NCBI RefSeq assembly: GCF_965283995.1
Contig: NZ_CBDIQG010000001.1
Location: 2,294,001-2,358,000, forward strand
Direction of reading: 5' to 3'
Source: Pararheinheimera sp965283995
GTDB taxonomy: Bacteria; Pseudomonadota; Gammaproteobacteria; Enterobacterales; Alteromonadaceae
DNA: 64,000 bases
Part shown: in pieces, positions 53,128 through 62,900 of the stretch
Layout of the letters: every line of letters begins with the position of its first letter
Numbering within the stretch: position 1 is the first letter of the stretch
Notes under the pieces: model-generated
The model's input: the letters and a program-made list of their open reading frames with translations, nothing else
Told to the model about the DNA's origin: nothing
Database searches by the model: none
Made by a program: the position numbers and the translations under genes

Positions 53128-53592
53128 TTATGAATCCAGATAAGGCCGGCCAGCCATCATCTGTTGCGCCAGTTGCACTTCGGCGTCTTTGTCTTCAAGT
53201 TGCAGGTTGGCAAATTGCACATCAAATTGGATCAGGTCGTCTTCGGGCATATTTAATGCGATCAAGCGGTCCGGCACATGACCAACTTGCCGATAGGCGT
53301 TAATCGCCACCTGAGCGGCCTGTTCCATCAACATAAAGAAATAACCGAGTGGAAAATCCTGCAGTTCCGGTGCATCCAGTTGCGCCCAGCCGAGTAAATC
53401 GCCGCTGATGCTCTCGTCGGCATGGTCGGTAAACAGTAACGAAACTGCGGCAAACGGCGGATTTTCGCCGGATTTATACAAATCAGCGTCTGCTTCATTA
53501 AATAACAGCACGTAACCAAAGGCTGGGCAGCCTTCTGCATCCATATCGTCAAAGGCGGGGTCATATACTAAAAACAGGCGATTGTCAGACAT
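53128..53592 (-). CDS. Conserved hypothetical protein, 154 residues
   Basis: The protein starts at ATG 53592 with a GAG-type ribosome-binding site. It is acidic and soluble, and shows NRLFLVYDPAFDDMDAEGCPAFGYVLLFNEAD, SGDLLGWAQLDAPELQDFP and YLDS at the end. I recognise no family. No signal peptide or membrane segment is visible. It lies alone between the DUF2256 gene and glpE. Confidence 0.65.
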   Translation of the reverse strand: MSDNRLFLVYDPAFDDMDAEGCPAFGYVLLFNEADADLYKSGENPPFAAVSLLFTDHADESISGDLLGWAQLDAPELQDFPLGYFFMLMEQAAQVAINAYRQVGHVPDRLIALNMPEDDLIQFDVQFANLQLEDKDAEVQLAQQMMAGRPYLDS

Positions 53593-53752
53593 GGCAGGCA
53601 CTCAAAACACAACAGGCCGGCTATTGTACCTAAGGCCGCCGTGTTGCAGAAGCATAAATTTACAGCAAAGGTGGCTTTGTTGCCCGGGGTGCTGATCTTT
53701 TGTCACAGCTGGGCTACCATGCGCGCAGCCAATCACTGGAGTCAACTTTGTT

Positions 53753-54076
53753 ATGAGTCAATTTAAACACATTTCAACCAGCGATACATTTTCCGCATTG
53801 CAAGCCGGTCAGGTCGTCATTGCCGATATCCGCGATGACCAGAGTTTTGCCAGCGCTCATATCGCCGGTGCTTACCATCTGACCAACGGTACTTTGCATC
53901 AATTTATGCAACAAACGCCGCCTGAAACGCCGGTGGTGGTGGTGTGTTATCACGGTCGTTCCAGCCAGGGAGCAGCGCAGTATCTGGCCGAACAAGGTTT
54001 TGACACTGTATACAGCATGGATGGCGGTTTCGAGAGCTGGCGCGGGCAATATCCTGTTGCGGCCTTGCAGGAATAA
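53753..54076 (+). CDS. glpE: Thiosulfate sulfurtransferase (rhodanese)
   Basis: The 107-residue single-domain rhodanese transfers sulfane sulfur from thiosulfate to cyanide or a thiol. The active-site Cys is C65 in CYHGRSS, the same position as in E. coli GlpE, and DIRDDQSFASAHIAGAYHLTN is the typical CH2-type start. It precedes glpG by 5 bp, the E. coli glpEG order without glpR. Confidence 0.95.
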   Translation: MSQFKHISTSDTFSALQAGQVVIADIRDDQSFASAHIAGAYHLTNGTLHQFMQQTPPETPVVVVCYHGRSSQGAAQYLAEQGFDTVYSMDGGFESWRGQYPVAALQE

Positions 54077-54081
54077 CCGGC

Positions 54082-54906
54082 ATGCACAAACTGGCAGTAC
54101 TCAATTCGGCCGCCGCGGCTCAGACCTTTGCTGATTATTGCCTGAGCCGGCACTGGACTGTCAGTGTGGTGGTACACAGCGCTTTGCATGCCGAGCTGTA
54201 CTGCGAGGAGGCTGATGTCGCGGCAGTTGAGCCTGAATTGCAGCAGTTTTTGCAACAGCCGGAACTGGACAAATATCGTGATGCCGCCTGGCAACGCAGC
54301 CAGCCTGCCGCGCAAACCGGTAACAGCGGTTTGGCAGCATTAGGACAAGGTTTTTTGCAACAAACCGGTCCAATAGTCTGGCTGCTGAGTCTGCCGGCGT
54401 TGCTGGTGTTTATTGCGCTGCAGATTTGGCCACAGCAGGTGTTTGAATCTTTGAGATTTTTTCAGGCTGATGAACTCGAAGTGCTGAGTTACCGCTGGTG
54501 GAGTCCAATGCTGCTGCACTTTTCAGCATCGCATCTGATGTTTAATTTGCTGGCGCTGTGGATTTACGGTGGTCGGCTGGAAGTATGGCTGGGTAGCCGG
54601 CAGTTGTTATGGTTGACGCTGTTGGCTGGGTTTATCAGCAATACAGCGCAATTTTTACTGGTCGGGCCCAATTTTGGCGGTCTGTCTGGCGTCGTCTATG
54701 CGATTTTTGGTTTTGTCTGGGTATATGGCTGGCGCTTTCCAACTCAGCCGTTACAACTGTCGAAGCCAGATCTGGTGATGGCACTGGGTTTCCTGGCACT
54801 GGGATTTGCTGATCTGCTGTGGGTCAATACGGCGAACTGGGCACACCTGAGCGGTTTTGTCTGTGGCATGGCAGTAGCGATGCTGGCAAGGCGCCCGCAT
54901 CGCTGA
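54082..54906 (+). CDS. glpG: Rhomboid intramembrane serine protease
   Basis: The 274-residue protein has a cytosolic N-terminal domain (to about 95) and six membrane helices. The catalytic serine is S202 in GLSGVVYAIFG and the histidine H255 in NWAHLSGFVCG, one residue from the E. coli numbering (S201/H254). HFSASHLMFNLLALWIYGG is the rhomboid oxyanion region. It cleaves membrane proteins within the bilayer. It is co-transcribed with glpE. Confidence 0.95.
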   Translation: MHKLAVLNSAAAAQTFADYCLSRHWTVSVVVHSALHAELYCEEADVAAVEPELQQFLQQPELDKYRDAAWQRSQPAAQTGNSGLAALGQGFLQQTGPIVWLLSLPALLVFIALQIWPQQVFESLRFFQADELEVLSYRWWSPMLLHFSASHLMFNLLALWIYGGRLEVWLGSRQLLWLTLLAGFISNTAQFLLVGPNFGGLSGVVYAIFGFVWVYGWRFPTQPLQLSKPDLVMALGFLALGFADLLWVNTANWAHLSGFVCGMAVAMLARRPHR

Positions 54907-54918
54907 CTGATAAACAGA

Positions 54919-55341
54919 TTACTGGTACAGGTATTTGGTGAATAACACGTCCTGTACCAATTCCGCGCCTGTTTCTTTTTTCAGTAATTCATTCACTTTT
55001 TGCAGGATCTTCATCCGGACTTCTTCGCGGCCCTGTAACGATTTAATCGTCGTATCCATTTCTTTGCCAAATACACCAACAATGGCATCCAGAATCAGCG
55101 GTTCATGATGTTCAATCATCGGCAGAAATTTTTCATCTTTAATCATCAATTCCATTGTGACCCGGACATAACCCAGCGACTTTTGGCTGTCAGAGACATA
55201 GTTTGTAACGATATCAGGGTCAAAGCCGTGGTACACCACTTTAGGCTGGGCTGGTGCCGCTGCCGGTGCAGCATCCTGAGCGAAAACAACAGGCACGAAC
55301 AACAGGAAGATAAGGCCGAAAAGAGTCTTGTTGGCTAACAC
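54919..55341 (-). CDS. FliL-family protein, orphan
   Basis: The 140-residue protein begins with GTG, with CGGA seven bases upstream. It has a hydrophobic N-terminus LFGLIFLLFVPVVFAQ followed by an Ala/Pro linker. The FliL domain shows LGYVRVTMELMIKDEKFLPMIEHHEPLILDAIVGVFG and KSLQGREEVRMKILQKVNELLKKETG. FliL normally sits at the flagellar stator as a membrane protein. Here the N-terminal segment looks cleavable (VVFA/Q), and no flagellar genes are nearby. Confidence 0.82.
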   Translation of the reverse strand: MLANKTLFGLIFLLFVPVVFAQDAAPAAAPAQPKVVYHGFDPDIVTNYVSDSQKSLGYVRVTMELMIKDEKFLPMIEHHEPLILDAIVGVFGKEMDTTIKSLQGREEVRMKILQKVNELLKKETGAELVQDVLFTKYLYQ

Positions 55342-55587
55342 AGCAGAGTCCGTTTAAGTGATTTGTTAACAAGTTTACCCGAGAGCACTGCAGAACACTA
55401 TCCTCAGAGTGCAGGGGGGTAGAGAAAATAATCAGCAACATTGTTGATGGCGCTGTCTGGATTTATGGTTGATTTTGCCCGCACTGTCAAAGGCGTTTTT
55501 GCTGCTGTCGCTTTGCCGGATGAAATCTGACTGCAGAACTTGTTATGATGCCCGCCTTGATGTGACTGCGGTATTACAGGTGTTTGA

Positions 55588-56121
55588 TTGAGTGATGTCG
55601 ATATGGCGCCGATTTGGCAGGCAAACTGGTCTGAAAAAATACCAGCAGGGGTTGCGCCAATTTGGCTGGACTGGTTGTTGGAAGCCGGTTCATTAACTGC
55701 CCGTTTGCAGCGTACCGGTCGCGCATTTAGCCTGAATTTAGTGCGACAACAAAACATTGAACTCCCTGCATTTTTACAGCAGCGCTGGCATACCCGGCAC
55801 GGACTGTTGCGGGAAGTGGTGTTATTGCTCGATCAGCAGCCCTGTATCTACGCGCAGAGTTTTTTGCCTGATCACACAGTGCTGGCGCTGCAACCTTTGG
55901 CAACGCTTGGTGCTGTGCCACTGGGTCATTATATTTTCACCCAGCCACAGCTCAACCGCAGCGCTATCGAAATTGCTGATTTTGCAGAAGGGCTGCAATT
56001 GCCCGGACTTGGCGTGTTGCCACAGCTTTGGGGCCGCCGTTCCTTTTTCACCTTGTCGCAACATGAATTATTGGTGCAGGAGCTGTATTTACCTGCTTTA
56101 TCGGAGTTTATCAGAGTATGA
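55588..56121 (+). CDS. ubiC: Chorismate pyruvate-lyase
   Basis: UbiC removes pyruvate from chorismate to give 4-hydroxybenzoate, the ubiquinone head. The 177-residue protein shows WLDWLLEAGSLTARLQ, REVVLLLDQQPCIYAQSFLP, LGAVPLGHYIF and WGRRSFF. The start is uncertain: TTG 55588 (AGG eight bases upstream) or ATG 55603. It overlaps ubiA in ATGA. Length fits the family (about 165-185). Confidence 0.92.
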   Translation: MSDVDMAPIWQANWSEKIPAGVAPIWLDWLLEAGSLTARLQRTGRAFSLNLVRQQNIELPAFLQQRWHTRHGLLREVVLLLDQQPCIYAQSFLPDHTVLALQPLATLGAVPLGHYIFTQPQLNRSAIEIADFAEGLQLPGLGVLPQLWGRRSFFTLSQHELLVQELYLPALSEFIRV

Positions 56122-56978
56122 GCTGGCAACTGACTCTCGCGCATTGGCCTGAATATAAGCTACTGATGCGGTTAGATAAGCCTATTGGCATTTATCTGCT
56201 GTTATGGCCAACGGCCTGGGCTTTGTGGCTGGCCGCTGATGGTTATCCGGGTCTGACGATGTTGTTGGTGTTTGGCCTTGGCGTGGTGCTGATGCGCTCT
56301 GCCGGTTGTGTTATCAACGATTATGCCGATCGCCATTTTGACGGCGCGGTTGAGCGTACCAAAAACCGGCCATTGGCAGCTGGTCGCGTCAGCAGTACCG
56401 AGGCATTGCAGCTGTTCGCGCTGTTACTGGCGCTGTCGGCCAGCCTGCTGCTGTTTCTGAACTGGCAAACAATACTGTTAAGCGGTGTCGCTGTGCTGCT
56501 CGCCGCGATTTATCCTTTTATGAAGAGGGTCACGCACCTGCCACAAGTCGTGCTGGGAGCGGCGTTTAGCTGGGGCATGCCGATGAGTTTTATGGCCATT
56601 CAGGGCCAGTTGCCGTTGCTGGTGTGGGTGTTGTATAGCGCCAACCTGCTGTGGACAGTTGCCTACGATACGTTTTATGCGATGGTTGATCAGGCCGACG
56701 ATGAAAAAATTGGTGTGAAATCGACCGCGCGGTTATTTGGTCGTTATGGCTTTTGGATCATCGCTTTATTGCAACTTGGTACGCTGGCGTTGTTAGAGTT
56801 TGCCGGTCAGCTGGCCGGGCTCGGCGAAGCTTACAGTTATGCGCTGTTGATTGTGCTGCTGTTATTTTTCTACCAGCACCGGCTGGCACGCCTGGGCCGA
56901 GAAGGGTGTTTCCGCGCTTTTTTGCATAATCATTATGTGGGGGCGGTGTTGTTTGCTGGCATTGTGCTGGGGCAGTGA
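56118..56978 (+). CDS. ubiA: 4-hydroxybenzoate polyprenyltransferase
   Basis: UbiA attaches the polyprenyl chain to 4-hydroxybenzoate in the inner membrane. The 286-residue protein has about eight helices and the two aspartate motifs: INDYADRHFDGAVERTKNRPLAAG and YDTFYAMVDQADDEKIGVKSTA. It starts within the ubiC stop (ATGA), so the two are coupled. Confidence 0.95.
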   Translation: MSWQLTLAHWPEYKLLMRLDKPIGIYLLLWPTAWALWLAADGYPGLTMLLVFGLGVVLMRSAGCVINDYADRHFDGAVERTKNRPLAAGRVSSTEALQLFALLLALSASLLLFLNWQTILLSGVAVLLAAIYPFMKRVTHLPQVVLGAAFSWGMPMSFMAIQGQLPLLVWVLYSANLLWTVAYDTFYAMVDQADDEKIGVKSTARLFGRYGFWIIALLQLGTLALLEFAGQLAGLGEAYSYALLIVLLLFFYQHRLARLGREGCFRAFLHNHYVGAVLFAGIVLGQ

Positions 56979-57090
56979 TTGACTGTTGAGTGCATTTTTC
57001 AGGCATTCTGCCGGCTTCTACACATCCTGACATACACAGATGTTATGGTACTGCGATCCAAATGCAGCGCTTTGCCGTAAGGTTTTCTAA

Positions 57091-57525
57091 ATGGCCAATT
57101 CCAAGAGCACTATGCCCGCTTTACATATCCTCGGTTATCTCGGTCTGTTGCCGTTTCTGGCACTGAGTCTGCTGACATTTTTCCCGGTACCGGGCTTTGA
57201 CGCGCTGGCGATGTTTCAGCGCTACAGCGCCATTATTCTGGGCTTTATGGCGGGAGTGTTGTGGCCGGTCTGGTCGCAGCGCTTGTCCGTTTGGCCTTTG
57301 GCCGTTTTCGCCGTCAGTTTGCCGGTACTGAGTTTTCTCGCAGGCTTTTTACCGAATGCCGCGACGCTCAGCGTCGAGTTGTTATTGTTTGTGGTGTTGC
57401 GTTTAGGTGAGCGTTGGTTTGAGCTCGATCAACAATACCACCCGGCCTATTTGCAGCTGCGCAAACAACTGACCACAGTTGTGGTCGGCTGTCATGCCGC
57501 TTTATTGCTGTTTTTGTTGATGTAA
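57091..57525 (+). CDS. DUF3429 membrane protein
   Basis: The 144-residue protein has four to five membrane segments (about 10-32, 44-62, 66-86, 90-105, 122-143) and the DUF3429 pattern GYLGLLPFLALS, FQRYSAIILGFMAGVLWP. Function is unknown. AAGG lies eight bases before ATG, and a terminator follows 55 bp after the stop. Confidence 0.82.
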   Translation: MANSKSTMPALHILGYLGLLPFLALSLLTFFPVPGFDALAMFQRYSAIILGFMAGVLWPVWSQRLSVWPLAVFAVSLPVLSFLAGFLPNAATLSVELLLFVVLRLGERWFELDQQYHPAYLQLRKQLTTVVVGCHAALLLFLLM

Positions 57526-57580
57526 ACTCCAAAATATTGCTGTTGCAATTTCGACTTACCGCACGTCCTGTGCATAAAGC

Positions 57581-57608
57581 AAACCCGGCGGCTGCCGGGT
57601 TTGTTTTG
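57581..57608. terminator. Bidirectional terminator between DUF3429 and the amidohydrolase
   Basis: AAACCCGGC-GGCT-GCCGGGTTT is a perfect 9-bp stem with T-rich flanks on both strands, between convergent genes. Confidence 0.88.
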
Positions 57609-57636
57609 TCTATCGATGGTTCGCCATGTTGCGGAC

Positions 57637-59733
57637 TTAATGCATATGCCGATGCCCGGTTCTGGCGCCACCACTGGCGGCTTTGCCGGCAGGTTCAGCA
57701 AAATCACGGATAGTCACTGTGGTTTTGGCAAAAGGCTGCACACCAATACGCTGGTAAATCTGCGATGGCACCATGGCTTTGCCTTGCGTGACGACTAACG
57801 CCAACTGCCGGATATCGCCGATATTTTTTGTCGGGTCGCCGTCCACCAGCAATAAATCCGCATCAAAGCCAGGTTTGATCTGGCCTTTGGACTCAGCCAC
57901 TTTGCTGAATTTCGCGCCGTTTAACGTGGCTACCTGCAGCGCCTGCGCCGGGGTTAAACCGGCTTTGACCAGCAGTTCCAGCTCACCTTGCAAAGTAAAA
58001 CCGGCCAGTTCGTCAGTTCCTGCCACCACCGGAATGCCGGCTTTGTACATCATGCCGACGAACTCAACCATTTTGGCGTAGGACTTGGCGTAGCGGGCTG
58101 CGGTCGCGTCATCCGGAATATCCAGTTCGGCACGGGCATAGCCGCGTTGCACATCTGGCGGCAGGTTTTTCACAATGGCGCGCCAGGGTTCACCGACAGT
58201 ACCGTCGACCTTTTTCAGGAAATCAAAAGTCGCCAGTGTCGGGTCGACTGACAGGTTATTGTCTTTCAGTAATTTGATGAAATCCTGTACTTTTTTGCTT
58301 TGCAGGTCTAAATCGGCCACTTGTTTCGCTGGCAGGTAGAAGCGTTCGAGCGTACGGGTATCGGTTTCTGGCTTGACCAGGAAGTTCAGCAGTAACTGGT
58401 TGATATGCTGAATTTCGTCAAAACCGGCCGCAATGACATCTTCCGCTTTTAAAAATGCCGGCACATGGCCACTGACGCGCAGGCCGCGACTATGCGCGTA
58501 GGCGACAGTGTCTTTTAAGATGGCTTTCGGAAAAGAGTTGTAGATTTTCAGCTGCGGATAACCATGCGCGGCATACCAGTCAATCGCCTGTTTAGCGCCA
58601 GCTAAGTCTTTGATCACAAAACCGCTGCGTGACGAGTACGGGCTTTCGCCTTCGAGAAAGCCAGTCGGCACTATGGTCGGAGCCAGCAATTGGTCGTGAG
58701 CAATTTCATCGATCATCAGCTGCATATTGGCGTTGTCGTTACCCATATCGCGCAGTGTGGTCACGCCAGCGGCCAGATGTAATGGGCCTTCCCAGCGTGA
58801 AATGTGGCCATGCATATCAAACAAACCTGGCACTACGATGCGGTTGGCGGCGTCGATTTCATGCTGCACCGGGCTTTGTAGCGAGCCAGCCGGCACTATT
58901 GTGGTGATTTTGCCGCGCAGCAGATAAATGTCGCTTGGCGTACCGACCTGCAGCGTGACGCTGTCAAAGATCCGCGCATTGCGCACGACGGTCAGGCCGT
59001 GCAGTTCTTTTGGCAGCTCTGTGGCCATTTTTTCCAGCAACTGAGTTTCGGCTTTAAGCTGCAGAGCCAGCATCGCGTCGGCGTTACCTTGCCAGCCTTC
59101 TTCAATCAGTGTCAGATAACCGGGGGCGATACTGGCGAACAGCCGTGGTTTTTCGCCTTTAGTAGCCCAGACAAAATTCGGTTCAAAGCCAACGCCGGTC
59201 TGGACCAGCAACTGCACTTGTTGTTTTTCACCGGCATTTTCGACGATGAGCTCGCCAGCAACTTGCTGTTGCAGCGTGCCACTTGGCAGTAATGGCAGGC
59301 TGTTTTTACCGCTTTTCGCCATGGCCGCAATAGCAATAGTGGCCAGCTGCGGCGTACCATCAACGGGCAGATACATCGCATTCTGACTGTATTTGGCGCT
59401 GCCTTGTTCTTTGCCGGTACTCCAGCGGGCTGTGCCGCCTTCGACTTTAAAAGTCTCATTGACGACGGAGCCAAAGGTTGTTGCGCCTTTGGCCTGATAG
59501 TCGGTGATAAAGCCGTCTTTATTCAGCTTAATGGTTTCGTTAATTTCCGGCCCGCGGCCGTTGTCCTTAAAAATAAACCGGACTGAGGTCTCGCCGTTGT
59601 CGTTGATATCGACAATCTGCTCACCGGCTTTGACACCGTTGTCGACCAAAATGGTGTATTTGGTTTGTTCTGCCGCCAACGCCTGCTGGGCAAAAGCCAG
59701 CATCGTCAGCAAGCTGAGGGTTTTGATTTTCAT
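57637..59733 (-). CDS. Secreted amidohydrolase
   Basis: The 698-residue protein starts at ATG 59733 with GGGAA upstream; a signal peptide ends ALAAEQ. An N-terminal beta-rich domain of about 230 residues precedes the metal-dependent amidohydrolase barrel: VRNARIFDSVTLQVG, VPGLFDMHGHISRWEG (HxH), VSGHVPAF and AGTDELAGFT (Asp). It probably hydrolyses a dipeptide or cyclic amide in the periplasm. The C-terminus HRHMH is His-rich. Confidence 0.88.
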   Translation of the reverse strand: MKIKTLSLLTMLAFAQQALAAEQTKYTILVDNGVKAGEQIVDINDNGETSVRFIFKDNGRGPEINETIKLNKDGFITDYQAKGATTFGSVVNETFKVEGGTARWSTGKEQGSAKYSQNAMYLPVDGTPQLATIAIAAMAKSGKNSLPLLPSGTLQQQVAGELIVENAGEKQQVQLLVQTGVGFEPNFVWATKGEKPRLFASIAPGYLTLIEEGWQGNADAMLALQLKAETQLLEKMATELPKELHGLTVVRNARIFDSVTLQVGTPSDIYLLRGKITTIVPAGSLQSPVQHEIDAANRIVVPGLFDMHGHISRWEGPLHLAAGVTTLRDMGNDNANMQLMIDEIAHDQLLAPTIVPTGFLEGESPYSSRSGFVIKDLAGAKQAIDWYAAHGYPQLKIYNSFPKAILKDTVAYAHSRGLRVSGHVPAFLKAEDVIAAGFDEIQHINQLLLNFLVKPETDTRTLERFYLPAKQVADLDLQSKKVQDFIKLLKDNNLSVDPTLATFDFLKKVDGTVGEPWRAIVKNLPPDVQRGYARAELDIPDDATAARYAKSYAKMVEFVGMMYKAGIPVVAGTDELAGFTLQGELELLVKAGLTPAQALQVATLNGAKFSKVAESKGQIKPGFDADLLLVDGDPTKNIGDIRQLALVVTQGKAMVPSQIYQRIGVQPFAKTTVTIRDFAEPAGKAASGGARTGHRHMH

Positions 59734-59813
59734 TAGATGTTCCCGGTTTTTCTCGCTCGAGCAGCCAGCATAATGCAATTTGGCCAATGGTACGCAATGT
59801 ACTCAGCCAATAT

Positions 59814-59831
59814 GACCGGACTTTTCCGGTC
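59814..59831. promoter_or_regulatory. Palindrome upstream of the helicase gene
   Basis: GACCGGA-CTTT-TCCGGTC is a 7-bp inverted repeat in the 235-bp gap between divergent genes. Further TCCGG motifs follow. Role unknown. Confidence 0.3.
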
Positions 59832-59968
59832 GTTGGTCGCTTTTTGTAACAGTCCGGACAGTGCTTAGTTGCAGAAATCGACCAAAGATCCGGCTGGACG
59901 CTTTGGCATCATGCTGCATTGCGGTAGACTAGCGGTTTGCCTTTTTTCCGTGAAGGAATAACCCTGCT

Positions 59969-62900
59969 GTGTTTCCGATAAGTCCTGTGCAATTACAACT
60001 CTGGTTTGATCCTGCGACCTTTCAGCGTGCGCGTGCCTACTGGCAGGCGGGTAAAGTGATCAAACTGGAGTACAACGAAGATTTATCGTCGATCAGTGCA
60101 CAGGTCTGGGGCGAAGCGTTGGCGCCATACCGGCAATATTTGTCGTTAAAACAACAGGATGGTGATTGGTTTCTGACGGATTCCTGTAGTTGCCCAGTCG
60201 GCGGTCGTTGTAAACATGTGTTGGCTGTGTTGCTGAAATTGAAACAATCATGGGAGCATCAGCAGGTTGATTTGCAGCAATTGCCACTGCGCCAGCTGAC
60301 GCAATGGTTCGCGGACGCCGAGCGTCAGACCGGTCAGTCAGTAGACAGCAACAAGCTGCGCGAAGTGGTGCTTTATATTCTTAGCTACGGCCAGAGTGGT
60401 CTGCAGTTGTATCCCCGGCGCGTCAAAAGCAGTAAAAAAGGCGGTTACAGCAAAGGCACGGCGATTAGCGCCCAGGATTTCTCCGGTTATTTACAGCCAT
60501 ATTGGATTGAAGAAGCGGACTTTCGGCTGCTGAATTTATTCCGCGCACAGAATTTAAAAGATCAGGCCCTGCTGGAAGATGACTGGGGTTATGCGCTGTT
60601 GCAACAAATCATGGCGACCGGCCGCTGTTATTTTGGCGAAGCACGGCATCCGTTGCATTGGAGCAAAGCACGCCCGCTGCAATTGCACTGGCTGGCGGGC
60701 AAAGACGGTTACACGCTGGTATGGGATTTAGGCGACGATGCTGATTTGGAAGTGATTTACACCCAACCGCCTTGTTATCTCGACACCAGCAATTATCAGC
60801 TGGGACTGCTGGACACTGAACTGAGTGGCCGCGAGCTGAAGCTGTTATCGCGGATGCCGCCGGTACCGGCCAATGCAGCGGCCGATAGTCTGGTGCGGTT
60901 GCAGCAGTTGTTTGCCAATGTCAGCCTGCCCATCCCGCGTGGAGTCGGCTTAAGCCGGCTCGAAGCCGATGCAGTTCCGGTGTTAAAACTGGGCCAGACC
61001 GATGGCGGTCAGGACAGAGCGCTGCTCAGTTTTGATTACGGCGGCCATCGGCTGCCGCTGGATTTAACGGCGCATCAGACCGAAATTCAACACAATAACG
61101 AACGGCTGTTTATCAAACGTCAGCGTCATATCGAAGTGCAGGCACTGGAGCAACTGACTGAACTTGGGCTGGTCCAGCTGGATCCGGCCAAAGATAAAGC
61201 CAGCTTCGGCACCGGCGAAGGCCCGGACAACCCATTGTTATGGCAACAACTGCTGCAAGCCTTGCCGGAACTGCGCGACGCCGGCTGGCGCGTCGAGCAG
61301 GACAGCAATTTTAATCAGGCCATTCTGAGCGACCGGCCTTATCTGAAAGTGCAGGACAAAGCCAAAGGCGGTTTCGGTGTCGCCATTGAAGTGGAGGTTG
61401 ATGGCGTGCAAGTGCCGCTGTTGCCGTTGATCACGCAGTGGTTGCGTCAATATGGTCTGCCGACTGCGCAGCAGGAAATCTGGCTGAAGTTACCGCAAGG
61501 CCAGCTGGCATTGCCGGTGAGTTTAATCCAGCCACTGATCGACACTATTGTCGAGCTGCTGAACCTGCAAAAAGACCCGCTGGAATTGGAACTGCCCGAC
61601 TACAAAGCGGCAATTTTACCGCCACCGGGCGCGGCCGAAGTGAAATACCTCAATGCCAGCCGGGTGGCGAATTTAAGTTCCCAGCTGCAGCAGTTTGATG
61701 GCATCGCTGAAGTTCCGGTGCCGGCGCGGCTGCAGGCGACTTTGCGGCCTTATCAGCAACAAGGTCTGAACTGGCTCAGTTTTCTGCGTACCTATGGCCT
61801 TGGCGGTATTCTGGCCGACGACATGGGGCTCGGTAAAACCCTGCAGACGCTTAGTTTTATCCAAAGTGAACGGGAAGCCGGCCGGCTGAATGAGCCCGTG
61901 CTGATTGTCTGTCCGACCAGTTTACTCGGCAACTGGCAGCAGGAAGCGGCACGGTTCACGCCGGAACTGCGGGTGCTGCAAATCTATGGCAGCAAACGTC
62001 AGCATTTGTTTGAACAACTGGGTGATTATGATTTGCTGGTCACCACTTATCCGCTGATCGTGCGCGATATCAAGGTCTACCAGCATCTGCGTTTTAGCCT
62101 GGTGGTGCTGGATGAAGCACAGCATATTAAAAACTCCGGTAGTCAGGCGGCACAAGCAGTGCGGTTACTCAAAGCCGGATTCCGCCTCGCCCTGAGCGGC
62201 ACGCCGCTGGAAAATCATTTGGGTGAGCTGAAATCCTTGTTTGATTTTGTGTTGCCGGGCCTGCTGGGCACTGAAACCTATTTCCAGCAAGTGTTCCGTA
62301 AACCTATTGAAAAACAAGGCGATATGGAACGTTCCAATGCGTTGAAACAACGCATTGCGCCTTTTATGCTGCGCCGCACCAAAAATCAGGTCGCGACCGA
62401 GCTACCGGAAAAAACCGAGATTATCCAGTTGCTGGAACTGGAGCATGACCAGCGCAATTTGTACGAAAGTATCCGGCTGGTGATGGAAACCAAAGTGCGG
62501 GAGCTGTTCCTGAAAAAAGGCGTGGCGGCCAGTCAAATCGAATTCCTCGATGCATTGCTGAAGCTACGCCAGGCCTGTTGCGATGCGCGTCTGGTGCCGA
62601 TTGAACAGGCGCAGTCGGTTAAACATAACGCCAAACTGGAATGGCTCAGGGACAACGTCCCCGAGATGATTGAAGAAGGCCGTAAAATTCTGTTGTTCAG
62701 TCAGTTCGCCAGTATGCTGGGCTTAATCGAGCAGGAACTGCAGTATCTCGGCATCCCGTACAGCAAACTGACCGGCCAGACCAAAAACCGCCAACAACAA
62801 ATCGACGATTTCCAACACGGCGACAATCCGATTTTCCTGATCAGCCTCAAAGCCGGCGGCACCGGATTGAATTTAACCGCGGCAGATACTGTAATTCACT

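Noticed and set aside
55404..55757. 117-codon minus-strand frame opposite ubiC
   Set aside because: It overlaps the well-supported ubiC gene antisense and has no family match.
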